Origin: Muribaculaceae bacterium
GTDB lineage: Bacteria > Bacteroidota > Bacteroidia > Bacteroidales > Muribaculaceae
Direction of reading: 5' to 3'
NCBI GenBank assembly: GCA_009775195.1
Contig: VSPF01000022.1
Coordinates: 1 to 22,618 of the forward strand
DNA length: 22,618 bases
The position numbers and the translations under genes are program-made. This document shows, piece by piece, positions 6,613 through 15,203 of this stretch; positions within the stretch are counted from its first letter, which is position 1; each line of letters starts with the position of its first letter. Below the pieces are notes generated by a model. That model made no database searches, had not been told where the DNA came from, and was given only the letters and a program-made list of their open reading frames with translations.

Positions 6613-8166
6613 ATGATAAACTATCCCATCGGAATACAGACTTTTAAAAAAATACGTCAAGACGGCTATCTATATATTGACAAAACGTCGTATATACCAC
6701 CGCTACTTAAAAACAGCCAGTACGTTTTTCTGAGTCGGCCTCGCCGCTTTGGGAAAAGTCTTCTCATATCTATGCTCGAGTCCTTTTTCAAGGGAGAAAG
6801 GGAACTATTTGATGGTCTGGCCATCGACAAACTTATGCCCGAGCCATGGGAAAGCCACCCTGTGATTCATCTCGACTTGTCGGGTGAAGATTACAATGAT
6901 GGCAATGTACTCGAAATGAAGCTAAATTCATTTCTTGAACGATATGAATCACAGTTGGAATTGCAGCAAGCCAACACCACGATTTCCGACAGGTTCAGGA
7001 ATATAGTACGTACTCTACATGAAACTACCGGAAGCCGCGTTGTCGTATTAATCGACGAATACGACAATCCAATAACCTCTGCCATCGGCAAACCGGAGTT
7101 ACAGGAACGTTTCAGGGATATACTCTATGGATTTTATTCCTCATTGAAATCAATAGATGCCCATATACACTTCTGTATGCTTACGGGAGTAACCAAATAT
7201 GGACATCTGTCGGTTTTCAGCGGTCTCAATAATCTTCTCGACATATCGTTAATGGATGAATTTGCCAGCATCTGCGGTATAACCGAGGATGAACTTCATT
7301 CAGATTTAGATGAAGGTGTAAGGGAACTTGCCAAAGAGGAAGAAATCGATGTCGAGCAGACTTACGACTATCTTAAAGAATGGTACGACGGCTATCATTT
7401 TTCAAAATCGTTGCTTGATGTTTACAATCCTTTCAGCTTGATGAACGCACTCGCACGAAAGGAAGTGTCGGACTACTGGTTTCAAACAGGTGCACCGACA
7501 ATTCTTATCAAATTAATGCAAAATCAATCAATGGATATTGCCAAGCTCAATGGAGCTAAGGCTTCGAGTGATATGCTGGGCAACATATCGACATTTAACA
7601 TCAATCCTACCGCCCTTTTCTATCAAACCGGGTATCTCACTATTAAGGAATACGAACGTTCTTCTCGTCTGTTCCGCCTTGGATATCCAAACAAAGAAGT
7701 AGAATCAAGCTTGATGAACAGTATATTAAATGCCTACACTCATCGAGCCGACTCGATGGTCTTGATGGCTGAGTTGAGAGAATATCTCGAAAATGGACAA
7801 ACCGAGTTTTTTGTAAGAACCTTAAAGACATTCTTTGCCAACATCCCATTTGACTTGCGCCGCAACATCGAAAGGTATGAGAACTATTATCATACAATAT
7901 TCTATGTGCTGCTACGTCTTCTTGGCATGGATGTAGATGCAGAGTATCATACATCTGAAGGTTCTATCGACATAGTTATCAAAACTTTGGCTTATATATA
8001 TTTGATAGAGTTGAAAATCAATGGAACGGCTGAAGATGCCATAAAGCAGATTAATGAACGTCAATATTCAGCCCCGTTTGCATCAGATAGCCGCAAACTC
8101 ATAAAACTCGGCATTGGTTTTGCCGAGAACACGCATACTATTGATTCGTATATCATTGAGGACTAA
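6613..8166 (+). CDS. AAA-ATPase-like / PD-(D/E)XK nuclease-like protein
   Basis: This 517-aa protein belongs to the large Bacteroidetes family pairing an AAA-ATPase-like domain with a C-terminal PD-(D/E)XK nuclease-like domain (DUF1703 type). The N-terminus MINYPIGIQTFKKIRQDGYLY is diagnostic. The P-loop reads SRPRRFGKSLL (about residues 43-53), an RRFGKS variant of Walker A, and VVLIDEYDNPI (about 140-150) is Walker B. Near the C-terminus, GSIDIVI (about 447) and YLIELKI (about 462) supply the D and E-x-K of the nuclease core. The family occurs in many copies per genome and is suspected to be mobile or defence-related, but its role is unestablished. It has its own promoter, is flanked by unrelated genes and looks intact. 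Confidence 0.93.
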   Translation: MINYPIGIQTFKKIRQDGYLYIDKTSYIPPLLKNSQYVFLSRPRRFGKSLLISMLESFFKGERELFDGLAIDKLMPEPWESHPVIHLDLSGEDYNDGNVLEMKLNSFLERYESQLELQQANTTISDRFRNIVRTLHETTGSRVVVLIDEYDNPITSAIGKPELQERFRDILYGFYSSLKSIDAHIHFCMLTGVTKYGHLSVFSGLNNLLDISLMDEFASICGITEDELHSDLDEGVRELAKEEEIDVEQTYDYLKEWYDGYHFSKSLLDVYNPFSLMNALARKEVSDYWFQTGAPTILIKLMQNQSMDIAKLNGAKASSDMLGNISTFNINPTALFYQTGYLTIKEYERSSRLFRLGYPNKEVESSLMNSILNAYTHRADSMVLMAELREYLENGQTEFFVRTLKTFFANIPFDLRRNIERYENYYHTIFYVLLRLLGMDVDAEYHTSEGSIDIVIKTLAYIYLIELKINGTAEDAIKQINERQYSAPFASDSRKLIKLGIGFAENTHTIDSYIIED

Positions 8167-8218
8167 GAGCTCGATTTAGCAGGACAAACTGACAAAATTT
8201 TGTAATTATGTGTTCATT

Positions 8219-9859
8219 ATGAGGTATGTCATTTGGATAATCCTGGCTATTGTAGGCATGGCAGCCTGTAGTCGTTCGCCACGTCAAAATCACTCTTTGG
8301 ACCGGGCAGAGAGCTTAGTTTATACGCATCCGGACAGTGCGTTAGCTATATTAAACGAGGTTGATGCTTCAGAAATCGAGGAAGATTCTATAAAGGCAAA
8401 ATATCACCGCTTAGTTGCCTTGGCGCATAAAGTCAACGAAAGTTCCATGGCCTCGGATTCTTTAGTGCGGTTTTCATTCGAGTATTATAAGGACCGGGAT
8501 TTCAGGCGATTTTTGGAGAGTGGGGATTTATATGCACTACATCTCTTTTGGTCTGGACAGGGTAAAAAATCATTAGAGCTACTTGATTCGATGCTCACCC
8601 TGCCGAATGTTCCCGACAACATTAAGATTAAATTGCTTCAAACGAGAATTGGTGTTGGAGGAGCAGTATTTGACTGCAAAAATAACATCGCATATATCAA
8701 AAGTTTGCAGGCATTAGACAAAGATTCTGCGCAACAACTTGAATATAAATATCAATTGTGCGAGAACTACCAGTTTGCCGGTCAGACCGATTCTGCATTG
8801 CTCATGATTGACGAACTGATTGACTATGCTTACGCTAACCATAAAGGAGAGCTGCAATTTCAATACCAATACGAAAAAATAGGCATCTTAGAGGAATTAG
8901 GTAAATACGAGGAAAGCAACGCCCTCGTCGACTATATATTGAAAAATGCCCCTGGCAACACCGCAATTCCATATCTACGCTTTTGGAAAGCCTTGAACTA
9001 CTTCAATATGGGCAAGTTGCGAGAGTCTTCAATCGAATTGGCAAAAGCAGACAGTTGCGCCAAAGGCGGGAATGACTTTGATAATAATTATTACGAAAGT
9101 TTTGCCGGACCACTCCGTGAATTTCTTGCATATAGACAAAATGGCAGGATAAAATTAAGTCAGTTAGCGGCCCTTAATAACGGCCAACGCGATATGTTCA
9201 ACCGTCTTGAGTCTACACGTTGGGAAACCGAGCAAAACGTCCTTAAACAGGAAAACAAGGCACTGGCTTTAAAAGCGCAAAATAACCGTAAGACTGCAAT
9301 CCTTATCATAGTGCTTCTTGCAGCCGTCATCATCGGACTGCTTGCCCTGTGGAACATCCAAAAACGAAAACGTAAGATAGTAGAGGCCGAGGAACGCGCC
9401 GAGGCACTGCAAAAGATGGTCGATGAACTACGATTCCATGACGGGCAATCATCAGGACAGGAATCCTTGCGCCGTGTCATGCTGCAACAACTGGGAATAA
9501 TCAAAATGGTTGCCGAAACGCCCACCGAGCAAAATCGCGAGATGCTTAGAAAAATATCCTCGATTGACAGCGACACAAATGGGGCACTCGTAAATTGGGA
9601 AAACGTTTACGAAATAATCGACAATCTCTATTCGGGGTTCCATTCGCGACTGCATCAACGTTATGGCGATTTGCTCTCAGACAAAGAGGAACAAATTATC
9701 GTGCTTATGACAGCCGGATTCTCCACCAAGGAAATCAGTGTCATAACCCGTCAAACCACAGCCACTATCTATGTGAGGAAATCCTCGATAAGAAAGAAAC
9801 TCGGAGTGCCCGAAAAGGAAGACATTGTATCTTTTTTACGCCAGCCGGCATCCGATTAA
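8219..9859 (+). CDS. membrane-anchored TPR sensor with LuxR-type HTH
   Basis: I start this gene at the ATG at 8219 (546 aa). A GTG at 8210 would add three residues before a clean lipoprotein-like signal, MRYVIWIILAIVGMAACS. TPR-like helical repeats fill roughly residues 25-340. A transmembrane helix, AILIIVLLAAVIIGLLALW, lies near 360-380, followed by a charged coiled-coil (KRKRKIVEAEERAEALQ). A LuxR-type HTH is near 480-540 (LLSDKEEQIIVLMTAGFSTKEISVITRQTTATIYVRKSSIRKKLG). This periplasm-to-cytoplasm one-protein architecture is common in Bacteroidetes and presumably senses an envelope signal. It may regulate the adjacent outer-membrane barrel gene. The upstream AAATTTTG at 8195-8202 is one base off a -7 box. 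Confidence 0.9.
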   Translation: MRYVIWIILAIVGMAACSRSPRQNHSLDRAESLVYTHPDSALAILNEVDASEIEEDSIKAKYHRLVALAHKVNESSMASDSLVRFSFEYYKDRDFRRFLESGDLYALHLFWSGQGKKSLELLDSMLTLPNVPDNIKIKLLQTRIGVGGAVFDCKNNIAYIKSLQALDKDSAQQLEYKYQLCENYQFAGQTDSALLMIDELIDYAYANHKGELQFQYQYEKIGILEELGKYEESNALVDYILKNAPGNTAIPYLRFWKALNYFNMGKLRESSIELAKADSCAKGGNDFDNNYYESFAGPLREFLAYRQNGRIKLSQLAALNNGQRDMFNRLESTRWETEQNVLKQENKALALKAQNNRKTAILIIVLLAAVIIGLLALWNIQKRKRKIVEAEERAEALQKMVDELRFHDGQSSGQESLRRVMLQQLGIIKMVAETPTEQNREMLRKISSIDSDTNGALVNWENVYEIIDNLYSGFHSRLHQRYGDLLSDKEEQIIVLMTAGFSTKEISVITRQTTATIYVRKSSIRKKLGVPEKEDIVSFLRQPASD

Positions 9860-9889
9860 TATTCATTTAGACGATTTGAAGCACGATTA

Positions 9890-9913
9890 AGACTTTTTCC
9901 TCGAGGACAGTCT
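9890..9913. promoter_or_regulatory. imperfect palindrome upstream of the outer-membrane gene
   Basis: AGACT and AGTCT flank a perfect CCTCGAGG palindrome, about 40 bases upstream of the -33 box at 9955. It could be an operator, or a hairpin ending the regulator transcript. The arms are short, so it is only a candidate. Confidence 0.3.
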
Positions 9914-9954
9914 GGTATTCAACAAATTACAGGTCTACAATTAAGACGTTGTTG

Positions 9955-9987
9955 TTTGGCGTTAAGCTCGGTTTAGCCATAATTTTG
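9955..9987 (+). promoter_or_regulatory. Bacteroidetes promoter for the outer-membrane barrel gene
   Basis: TTTG at 9955-9958 and TAATTTTG at 9980-9987 are separated by 21 bases. This is the expected -33/-7 arrangement of the primary Bacteroidetes sigma factor. It lies 30 bases before the ATG at 10018 and rules out the TTG at 9949 as start, because that codon would be upstream of the transcript. Confidence 0.75.
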
Positions 9988-10017
9988 CGGTATGAAATCA
10001 TAAAAACGTATCGCAAT

Positions 10018-12108
10018 ATGACAATGACAATCTTAAGAATCTACATGATGGCAACGGTTATCAGCCTGCTGCCAATCAGCGTAACGGCACAGGAAATAAT
10101 AGATACAGTCGCGGCCCAAAAACTAAATGAAATCGTAGTCAAGGCCCCAAAGGTAATCCGCAAATCTGATATGGACATTTATTATCCGTCGGAGAGCGCG
10201 GTGGCCAACTCTAAGAACGGTATGCAGCTGCTCAACAATCTTATGATTCCGTCCCTAACTGTAACCGAGGCCCTTGGAACCATAAAAGCCGCCGGGCAAA
10301 CGGTACAAATCCGTATCAATGGGCGAGAATCATCCGTCGAGCAGCTAAAGGCTTTGCGGCCCGAAACCATAAAACGTATCGAATGGCTTGACAATCCGGG
10401 GCTTCGCTATGGAGGTGCAAATTATGTGCTCAACGTCATCGTGGCCAACCCTTCTTTGGGTGGTTCGCTACAAGCCGAAGGCCGTCAGGCACTCAACACA
10501 GCCTGGGGCGACTACTATATCGATAGCAAGTTTAACAACAGGCGTGCGCAATTCGAAGTAGGGAGCATATTCAAACTTACCGACAAAGTCAAAACACACC
10601 GCGATTACAAAGAGACCTTCACCTATCCTGATGGTAAGACACTTACACGCACCGAAACGCCGTTGAACGGTCATATCAACAGCACATTCGGACGTTTGTG
10701 GAACTCCTATAGCTACACCAAACCCGATACAACAACTTTTTACGTCGAGGCCAGCGTTGACCCAACATTTTGTGATGATTTTACAACAAATGGACTTATG
10801 TCCATCAGCGATGGTTCTGACGACATAAATCTTTACGAATCAAACGGTAGCAGGGGTACACAGACAAAACTCTCAGCATATTTCGAACATAATTTTGCCC
10901 ACAAACAGACGCTTGTTGTCGATTTCAATAGTTCATTTTGGTTTGGCAAATCATATTCAGACTACACCGAGCAAGTACTTGAGGCAAAAGACAACCTTAC
11001 TGATATCCATACGATGATTAAGGACCGCAACCAGGCATACGCCATCGAAGCAGACTATATCAAGAAATGGGAAAACTCGCGCTTTACCGCCGGAGCATCT
11101 TATACGGCAAATCGCAACCGTTCGGTCTATGAAAACCTTGATGGTCAGATATTTCATCAACGCCAGGATAAGGTCTATTTCTTCGCAGAGTATTTCCAAA
11201 AAATCAACAAGCTCACCCTTACGGCAGGCATCGGTGCACAATATACCGACCTTCTATTCAAAGAAACAAATCAAGGAAGCCACTCGTGGAACCTGCGCCC
11301 GCAAGCCACTATATCGTATCGACTTAATCAAAAACATCAATTCCAATTGAGCTTTACGTCGTGGCAGTCAACGCCTTCACTTGCAGAATCAAATGTTGCA
11401 CCTCAACAATTAGACGGCTTTCAGTGGCGTATTGGCAACCCAGATTTGAAGACTGCAAGTTCATACATACTGACTTTGCGATATAAGTTCGTTGCACCTC
11501 GCATTGCAGGTACGTTTGGAATCCGCGCCTTCAACAGCCCAAATGCTATCACCCCTTATCTTTATTGGGACAAAGATAGACTAATCACGTCATACGAAAA
11601 CAGCCAAGGACTACAAAATCTAAGTTTCTTCCTGTCTCCTCAAATCGAGATTATTCCTAATTGGTTGATGGCAAGCGGATACCTCCAATATCGTATCGAA
11701 CGTATGAAAGGACATGATTACAAACTACATAATCACAACCTGAGCGGCAATATAAACATAATGATCTCTCACTGGGACTTCGAACTTGTAGGTCAATATG
11801 TCCGGGCGCAACACGACTTATGGGGAGAAAAAATCAGTTGGGGCGAAAACCTGTCGATTGTACAACTATCTTATAATTGGAAAAACTGGCAGTTCGGAGT
11901 CGGTGTTATCATGCCATTCGGCAAATATGACCAAGGCTCAAAAATGTTGAGTAAATGGAATACAAACGAACAACACATGCGTCTCGACATGCGTATGCCC
12001 TATATAAGCATAGCCTACAATCTGCAATGGGGCCATCAAAAACACGGAGCAAACAAGCTCATCGACGCAGAAGCTAACGCCGACCGCTCGACAGCCGGTG
12101 GGAGATAG
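10018..12108 (+). CDS. outer-membrane beta-barrel (TonB-dependent receptor-like) protein
   Basis: I start at the ATG at 10018 (696 aa), just after the promoter. The longer TTG-initiated frame from 9949 would put 23 residues before the signal peptide MTMTILRIYMMATVISLLPISVTA, cleaved before QE. A plug-like segment follows, with LNEIVVKAPKV, IRINGRE and ETIKRIEWLDNPGLRYGG. The rest is alternating beta strands ending in a barrel, resembling the OMP_b-brl_3 family of receptor-like proteins. There is no N-terminal carboxypeptidase-regulatory domain and no SusD partner nearby, so it is not a standard Sus locus. It probably moves or binds a nutrient or peptide at the outer membrane. The TPR-LuxR regulator upstream is its likely controller. 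Its stop lies 3 bases from the convergent permease stop. Confidence 0.87.
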   Translation: MTMTILRIYMMATVISLLPISVTAQEIIDTVAAQKLNEIVVKAPKVIRKSDMDIYYPSESAVANSKNGMQLLNNLMIPSLTVTEALGTIKAAGQTVQIRINGRESSVEQLKALRPETIKRIEWLDNPGLRYGGANYVLNVIVANPSLGGSLQAEGRQALNTAWGDYYIDSKFNNRRAQFEVGSIFKLTDKVKTHRDYKETFTYPDGKTLTRTETPLNGHINSTFGRLWNSYSYTKPDTTTFYVEASVDPTFCDDFTTNGLMSISDGSDDINLYESNGSRGTQTKLSAYFEHNFAHKQTLVVDFNSSFWFGKSYSDYTEQVLEAKDNLTDIHTMIKDRNQAYAIEADYIKKWENSRFTAGASYTANRNRSVYENLDGQIFHQRQDKVYFFAEYFQKINKLTLTAGIGAQYTDLLFKETNQGSHSWNLRPQATISYRLNQKHQFQLSFTSWQSTPSLAESNVAPQQLDGFQWRIGNPDLKTASSYILTLRYKFVAPRIAGTFGIRAFNSPNAITPYLYWDKDRLITSYENSQGLQNLSFFLSPQIEIIPNWLMASGYLQYRIERMKGHDYKLHNHNLSGNINIMISHWDFELVGQYVRAQHDLWGEKISWGENLSIVQLSYNWKNWQFGVGVIMPFGKYDQGSKMLSKWNTNEQHMRLDMRMPYISIAYNLQWGHQKHGANKLIDAEANADRSTAGGR

Positions 12109-12111
12109 GGG

Positions 12112-13236
12112 TTAATAGTTGGTTTCGTCGGAGTGCAAGCTGTCTGGCTCTTCTCTGACCGAGATGTATTGGTCGTAATAGGCAAGGAGGAGTGTTGTCA
12201 AGGGCAGGGCGATGATGAGGCCGATAAAGCCTAAGAGCGTGCCCCACACCGACAACGACAAGAGGATGATTGCCGGATTAAGGCCCATTGCCTTGCCCAT
12301 GATTTTGGGCGTGAGAAAGAGGTCTTGTATGCACTGCACGATGATATAGACCGCCATTGTCGCCCACCAGATGCTCCAAAAATCGACATCAGAGTCTACC
12401 GAGCATACCAGGCACAGGAGCGTAGACGGGATGAGCGATATAAGCTGCAGGTATGGCACCATATTGAGCAAGCCGATGAACAGGCCGAGGACTATCGCCA
12501 TAGGCAAACCGATGATACTGAAACCGATGCAGAACAGTATGCCCACTATGAAAGCCACAAGTGCCTGGCCGCGAAAATAATGGTTCATCGAATCTTTCAC
12601 GTCGCCGAAGATGCGGAATGTCGTCTCGCGGTACTTGGGAGGCACCATACGGCGAAAACCCTTGAGCAACTTCTCGTAGTCGAGCATGATAAAGACCACA
12701 TACAAAAGCACTATGAACCAATTGAACACACCGAGCACGAAGCTATAGCCGCCGGCGATAAACGACCCGAGGGTATCGAAGAGCGACTGTATATCCTGGC
12801 GCGTAAGTTCCTTAGATATACGCTCGAAATCGATGCTCTCTTTTATATACCGGTGCAACGAGTCGGGCACGAAACTAATCTGCGTGCCGTTCTCGGTATA
12901 GTGGCGTATGAAGTCGGCCACCTGGTGCATCTCCTTCAGTATTGACGGCACGACGAATACGCTCACGGCCACCACAATCAGCACACACTCAAAAAGAGTC
13001 ATCAGGATTGGCAGCCAACGGTTCCTGACACCGAGCAGCCGCCGGTTGTACTGCACGAAGGGCTCGAGCAGATATGCCACCAGCCACGCCACAAGGAATG
13101 GCAGCAGCACCGACCGCAGCTCGTTAATCAGCCACACCGAGGCAATTACGACCGCAAGGGTAATGAGCATTCGCACCACACGGTCGAACGTAAACGGGCG
13201 CGGCACTGTATTTTGGCCTATATTCTTTGTCATCAT
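12112..13236 (-). CDS. AI-2E family transporter (PerM/UPF0118)
   Basis: This 374-aa protein is highly hydrophobic, with about eight predicted membrane segments. They include an N-terminal pair (LITLAVVIASVWLI and VLLPFLVAWLVAYLLEPF), a long soluble loop around residues 105-150, and the C-terminal family core ending in LSVWGTLLGFIGLIIALPLTTLLLAYYDQYI. The length fits the AI-2E/PerM family of about 350 aa. Members were named for autoinducer-2 export, but many act as ion or unknown exporters, so the substrate is not assigned. Start MMTK at 13236 (or 13233) lies 26 bases from a minus-strand -7 box. It is divergent from the MFS gene. Confidence 0.9.
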   Translation of the reverse strand: MMTKNIGQNTVPRPFTFDRVVRMLITLAVVIASVWLINELRSVLLPFLVAWLVAYLLEPFVQYNRRLLGVRNRWLPILMTLFECVLIVVAVSVFVVPSILKEMHQVADFIRHYTENGTQISFVPDSLHRYIKESIDFERISKELTRQDIQSLFDTLGSFIAGGYSFVLGVFNWFIVLLYVVFIMLDYEKLLKGFRRMVPPKYRETTFRIFGDVKDSMNHYFRGQALVAFIVGILFCIGFSIIGLPMAIVLGLFIGLLNMVPYLQLISLIPSTLLCLVCSVDSDVDFWSIWWATMAVYIIVQCIQDLFLTPKIMGKAMGLNPAIILLSLSVWGTLLGFIGLIIALPLTTLLLAYYDQYISVREEPDSLHSDETNY

Positions 13237-13261
13237 TTGATATATAAAGCGAAATCGCTGC

Positions 13262-13269
13262 CAAAATTA
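13262..13269 (-). promoter_or_regulatory. -7 box TAATTTTG for the AI-2E permease
   Basis: CAAAATTA on the plus strand reads TAATTTTG on the minus strand, an exact -7 match 25 bases before the permease start. A TTG lies 23 bases further upstream (minus strand), a slightly long -33 spacing. Confidence 0.6.
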
Positions 13270-13281
13270 CAAAAAAATTGC

Positions 13282-13289
13282 TAATTTTG
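13282..13289 (+). promoter_or_regulatory. -7 box TAATTTTG for the MFS transporter
   Basis: This is an exact TAnnTTTG match 43 bases before the ATG at 13333. It lies only 12 bases from the divergent permease box, so the two promoters overlap. No good -33 element was seen. Confidence 0.6.
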
Positions 13290-13332
13290 CAGCAAGAAAA
13301 CACCAATCAATATATCGACACAATAAAAAGTA

Positions 13333-15033
13333 ATGGAAGAAACACTGAAAGTCACACTTCGCGACAAAGCCTGGGCACGCTGGACGGCGCTCGGCCTGCT
13401 TGCCTTCGCGATGTTCTGCTCGTACATTTTCATGGACATCCTTTCGCCGATAAAGGATTTGCTACAGTCGACCCGTGGATGGGACTCGACCGCTTTCGGC
13501 ACAATGCAAGGTTCTGAAACCTTCCTCAATGTATTTATCTTCTTCCTCATCTTCGCCGGTATCATCCTCGACAAGATGGGGGTTCGCTTTACCGCCGTAC
13601 TTTCGGGCGCGGTGATGCTCGTCGGCGCGTCAATCAACTGGTACGCACTGACCGACCAGTTCCTCGGCAGCAGCCTGGCTGTGTGGTTTACCGAGCATCT
13701 CAACTATATACCCGGCTTCGACGAGCTGGGCATATCGCCTTTCTACGAGGGTATGCCTGCCTCAGCCAAATTTAGCGCAATCGGCTTCATGATATTCGGC
13801 TGCGGCGTCGAAATGGCAGGCATCACCGTCAGCCGTGGCATCGTGAAGTGGTTCAAGGGCCGCGAGATGGCCATGGCAATGGGTTCTGAGATGGCTCTCG
13901 CCCGTCTCGGCGTGGGCACCTGTATGATTTTCTCGCCCCTCGTTGCAAACTTCGGCGGCGACATCAGCGTGTCGCGCTCGGTTGCCTTCGGCGTGGTGCT
14001 GTTGCTCATCGCACTCATCATGTTTATCGTCTACTTCTTCATGGATAAGAAACTCGACGCCCAGACAGGCGAAGGCGAGGAGAAAGACGAACCCTTCAAG
14101 ATTTCCGACATAGGCAAAATCCTGTCGAGCTGGGCCTTCTGGCTGGTGGCACTGCTGTGCGTGCTCTACTACTCCGCCATCTTCCCCTTCCAGAAATATG
14201 CCGTCAACATGCTGCAGTGCAACCTTACCCTCGACCCCGAGGGCGTGGGCGAGTTCTGGCAGAGCGACCTGGCCACATATATCCAATATGTAATCATGCT
14301 CATTGTCGCAATAGGCTCGTTTGCTTTCAGCTTCTCGAAAGATAAAAAAATCAAGCTTCCAGCAGTCAGTGTCGCCATCGTGGCCCTCGTCATCTACTGC
14401 GTCATGGGCTATATGCGCCAGAGTGCCGCCGCCATCTTTGCCGTCTTCCCCCTGCTTGCCGTCGGCATCACCCCGATTCTCGGCAACTATGTCGACTATA
14501 AGGGCAAGGCAGCCTCGATGCTCATCTTCGGCTCGTTGCTGCTCATCCTCTGCCACCTCACCTTCGCCTTCGTCCTGCCCATGTTCAAGGGCAATGCCGT
14601 CGGCGGCGTGGTTGTGGCCTATATAACTATCCTGGTGCTCGGTGCCAGCTTCTCGCTCGTGCCCGCATCGCTGTGGCCCAGCGTGCCCAAACTTGTCGAT
14701 GCCAAAATCATCGGCTCGGCCTACGCCCTGATATTCTGGATTCAGAACATCGGTCTCTGGCTCTTCCCCCTGCTCATCGGCAAGGTGCTCGACGCAACCA
14801 ACACCGATATCGTCGACGACCTCAATGCCGGTCTCATGACTGCCGAAGAAGCCGCTGTCAGCTATAACTACACATGGCCGCTCGTCATGCTTGCATGCCT
14901 CGGCGTGGCCGCACTAATCCTCGGCCTCGTACTCAAAGGTGTCGATGCCAAGCGTCATATCGGCCTCGAGCTGCCCAACATCACACCCTCGGCCGAGGTC
15001 GAAGAATCTGAGGTCGAAGCCGTAGAGGAATAA
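13333..15033 (+). CDS. MFS transporter
   Basis: This 566-aa protein has about 12 membrane helices split by a charged loop after helix 6 (KKLDAQTGEGEEKDEPFK), the usual two-bundle MFS layout. It has an extended acidic cytoplasmic tail (EVEESEVEAVEE). GIILDKMGVR after helix 2 is a clear version of MFS motif A, and WFKGREMAMAMGSEMALARLG is a conserved stretch between helices. Overall similarity suggests the MFSD1/nitrate-porter-like branch common in Bacteroidales, but the solute is unknown. The GC content is visibly higher than in the accessory genes at 1-9 kb, consistent with a core gene. A strong hairpin follows 7 bases after the stop. Confidence 0.92.
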   Translation: MEETLKVTLRDKAWARWTALGLLAFAMFCSYIFMDILSPIKDLLQSTRGWDSTAFGTMQGSETFLNVFIFFLIFAGIILDKMGVRFTAVLSGAVMLVGASINWYALTDQFLGSSLAVWFTEHLNYIPGFDELGISPFYEGMPASAKFSAIGFMIFGCGVEMAGITVSRGIVKWFKGREMAMAMGSEMALARLGVGTCMIFSPLVANFGGDISVSRSVAFGVVLLLIALIMFIVYFFMDKKLDAQTGEGEEKDEPFKISDIGKILSSWAFWLVALLCVLYYSAIFPFQKYAVNMLQCNLTLDPEGVGEFWQSDLATYIQYVIMLIVAIGSFAFSFSKDKKIKLPAVSVAIVALVIYCVMGYMRQSAAAIFAVFPLLAVGITPILGNYVDYKGKAASMLIFGSLLLILCHLTFAFVLPMFKGNAVGGVVVAYITILVLGASFSLVPASLWPSVPKLVDAKIIGSAYALIFWIQNIGLWLFPLLIGKVLDATNTDIVDDLNAGLMTAEEAAVSYNYTWPLVMLACLGVAALILGLVLKGVDAKRHIGLELPNITPSAEVEESEVEAVEE

Positions 15034-15040
15034 CACATAC

Positions 15041-15084
15041 TGTCCACACTGTCCACGGCCCGTATAGCGTGGACAGTGTGGACA
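15041..15084 (+). terminator. 17-bp perfect hairpin after the MFS gene
   Basis: The arms 15041-15057 and 15068-15084 are fully complementary around a 10-base loop, giving a very stable GC-rich stem. No U-run follows, so it may act as a transcript 3' stabiliser or a non-canonical terminator. The right arm and following bases repeat GTGGACA three times at a 9-base period (15069 onward), and the left arm repeats GTCCAC. Confidence 0.55.
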
Positions 15085-15145
15085 CTGTGGACAACCGACC
15101 CATGAAATAATACACTTGGTTGACCTAAATATTATAGAATATCGC

Positions 15146-15161
15146 GGGTCTAAAAAGACCG
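15146..15161. terminator. small hairpin between convergent genes
   Basis: GGTCT and AGACC surround an AAAA loop, and the surrounding sequence is AT-rich. It sits in the 170-base gap between the MFS gene and the convergent minus-strand gene and could be a weak bidirectional terminator. The stem is only 5 bp. Confidence 0.25.
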
Positions 15162-15203
15162 ATGGCTATTATAGTCTATAAACTTGCTTCAATCAACCCC
15201 TCC

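Noticed and set aside
10018..12108. SusC of a polysaccharide utilisation locus
   Set aside because: There is no SusD homologue, no N-terminal carboxypeptidase-regulatory domain and no neighbouring glycan-degrading genes, and the length is short for SusC.
12325..12945. Plus-strand ORF of 206 codons opposite the AI-2E permease
   Set aside because: It is an antisense shadow of a GC-rich membrane-protein gene, and the real permease has clear helices and a promoter.
13762..14556. Long minus-strand ORF (264 codons) within the MFS gene
   Set aside because: It is antisense to hydrophobic coding sequence, with a biased E/D/H-rich translation and no start signal or domain. It is a composition shadow.
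15041..15100. Replication-origin iterons or DnaA boxes
   Set aside because: GTGGACA repeats are not DnaA boxes (TTATCCACA), no dnaA or parAB gene is near, and only three short copies exist.
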